Virus record (IMG/VR): IMGVR_UViG_3300046010_012328
Coordinates: 1 to 20,525 of that record
Length of the DNA: 20,525 bases
DNA from: a virus
Reading direction: 5' to 3' (one strand)
Shown here: piece after piece, positions 19,831 through 20,525 of the stretch
How the letters are laid out: each line of letters opens with the position of its first letter
Numbering within the stretch: the first letter of the stretch is position 1
Made by a program: the position numbers and the translations under genes
Notes under the pieces: model-generated
Database searches by the model: none
What the model saw: the letters and a program-made list of their open reading frames with translations, nothing else
What the model was told of the DNA's origin: nothing

Positions 19831-20499
19831 ATGGAATTAAGAAAATACATCCGCGAAATGGTTGAGGCTGAGCTTGATGAAATGGCTCGTATCTCAACAA
19901 ACATCAAAATTGGTGATCCTGAAAAAGCAGCTATCGCAAAAGAATTATATGCTGGAACTTGGTACGGCGATATGATTGACTATGTTGAAGAATCAGGAGC
20001 TACTGGCATTCCCCAACCTGAACTAGCAAGAATGTTAGGAAAATCAGGACAACAGGCTATCAATCCTAAAGTTAGGGATTTTCTTGAATCAAACATTTTC
20101 ACTAAAGGTGAATTGTCTATTCCTAAACAGGAAAAACCAGAAGCTAGTGGTATTAAAGGTCGTCCAACTTCCGAAAAAACATTAATGGCTAAGGACGTTA
20201 ATTCTAAGATGGAAGCAGATGGTAACTACGAACCAACAGAAGATGAATTAGCAATGTTAGGAGCTGAGTTTGTTGAAAAACTTAGAGCACGTGTTAAAGG
20301 TACTTTAAGACGCGGTCGTCCTGCAATGCCTTCTAAAGCAAAAGATGGTATGATGGCAGCTATGAAAAATATGGCTAATGCTGAAGATACAGATATGGAT
20401 GGAGATGTTGATGACGAGGATTTAGATGATATTGCTGAATCAACTTCAATTAATGAATCATTTACTCGCATGCAAAAATTAGCAGGTATTATTAAGTAA
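19831..20499 (+). CDS. Putative DNA-binding phage protein with leader, AT-hook cores and EF-hand-like loop
   Basis: A 222-residue protein. Residues 1-12 (MELRKYIREMVE) are the leader. Residues about 26-88 form a helical domain that could be winged-helix-like (AAIAKELYAGTWYGDMIDYV … IPQPELARMLGKSGQQAINP). Two GRP cores in basic or flexible surroundings, KGRP (109-112) and RRGRP (160-164), are AT-hook-like. Residues 186-197 (DTDMDGDVDDED) have acidic residues at positions 1, 3, 5 and 12 of a calcium-binding loop as in EF-hands or dockerins. The C-terminus FTRMQKLAGIIK (211-222) is the second shared motif. The combination suggests a DNA-associated, possibly head-internal protein. DNA and calcium binding are inferences. 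Confidence 0.65.
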   Translation: MELRKYIREMVEAELDEMARISTNIKIGDPEKAAIAKELYAGTWYGDMIDYVEESGATGIPQPELARMLGKSGQQAINPKVRDFLESNIFTKGELSIPKQEKPEASGIKGRPTSEKTLMAKDVNSKMEADGNYEPTEDELAMLGAEFVEKLRARVKGTLRRGRPAMPSKAKDGMMAAMKNMANAEDTDMDGDVDDEDLDDIAESTSINESFTRMQKLAGIIK

Positions 20500-20525
20500 A
20501 TTATATTAAACAAATTTTAAATTGT

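Noticed and set aside
1-20525. CRISPR array, insertion sequence, integrase or rRNA
   Set aside because: No regularly spaced repeats, transposase or integrase motifs, or rRNA-like stretches were seen on either strand.

Overview
The window is a contiguous, AT-rich block of a large tailed-phage genome (most likely a T4-like myovirus, marine or freshwater by family resemblance). All 23 genes I accept lie on the + strand and are packed almost edge to edge. Seven junctions are ATGA overlaps (5416, 7036, 8979, 9512, 15190, 16711, 16965) and two are TAATG overlaps (4008, 12959). UGA is used as a stop, so the standard bacterial code applies. Most start codons have A/T-rich leaders without a Shine-Dalgarno sequence. 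Together with a 57-residue histone-H1-like (Hc1-type) protein at 11827, this points to a Bacteroidota host. That host assignment is an inference.

Layout. (1) 1-4008: four virion structural genes; the first is cut by the left edge, and the third and fourth share a C-terminal module. (2) 4008-6186: a DNA-metabolism cluster with a GIY-YIG nuclease, a DnaG-type primase (zinc finger plus Toprim) and a PD-(D/E)XK nuclease. (3) 6242-10162: accessory enzymes, namely a zeta-toxin-like P-loop kinase, a four-part fusion (nucleotidyltransferase, unknown domain, HExxH metallopeptidase, C-terminal domain), a HAD 5'(3')-nucleotidase and an unknown protein. (4) 10166-14095: a zinc-ribbon protein, a membrane-anchored GAF-like protein, an acidic protein, the H1-like protein and three unknown phage proteins, one with a nuclease-like motif. 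(5) 14107-17627: small and multidomain proteins, several Cys-rich, including an ADP-ribosyltransferase-like fusion and a cupin-like protein. (6) 17628-19781: a terminator, a free-standing GIY-YIG homing endonuclease and an FAD-dependent dehydrogenase that is unexpected in a phage. (7) 19831-20499: a putative DNA-binding protein with AT-hook cores and an EF-hand-like loop.

The most interesting pattern is a short amphipathic N-terminal segment shared by about nine otherwise unrelated proteins (examples: ELRQLIRE, RKYLAE, TQLLQE, RKYIRE). It ends in hydrophobic-x-Glu, which resembles the capsid-targeting peptides and gp21 prohead-protease cleavage sites of T4 internal proteins. One protein has a second copy inside, between two domains. 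A second short motif, MQKLAGII(T), occurs at the ends of three proteins. I propose that the region encodes a set of head-packaged, possibly protease-processed proteins delivered into the host with the DNA (kinase, nucleotidyltransferase/peptidase, nucleotidase, ADP-ribosyltransferase-like protein, DNA-binding proteins). This is a hypothesis from sequence pattern only.

A recurrent element close to TATnTATAAyAAAA lies about 10-20 bases upstream of several genes that begin a transcription block (1366, 11366, 17776, 19801, with a weaker copy at 6186). It is probably the phage's own promoter class.
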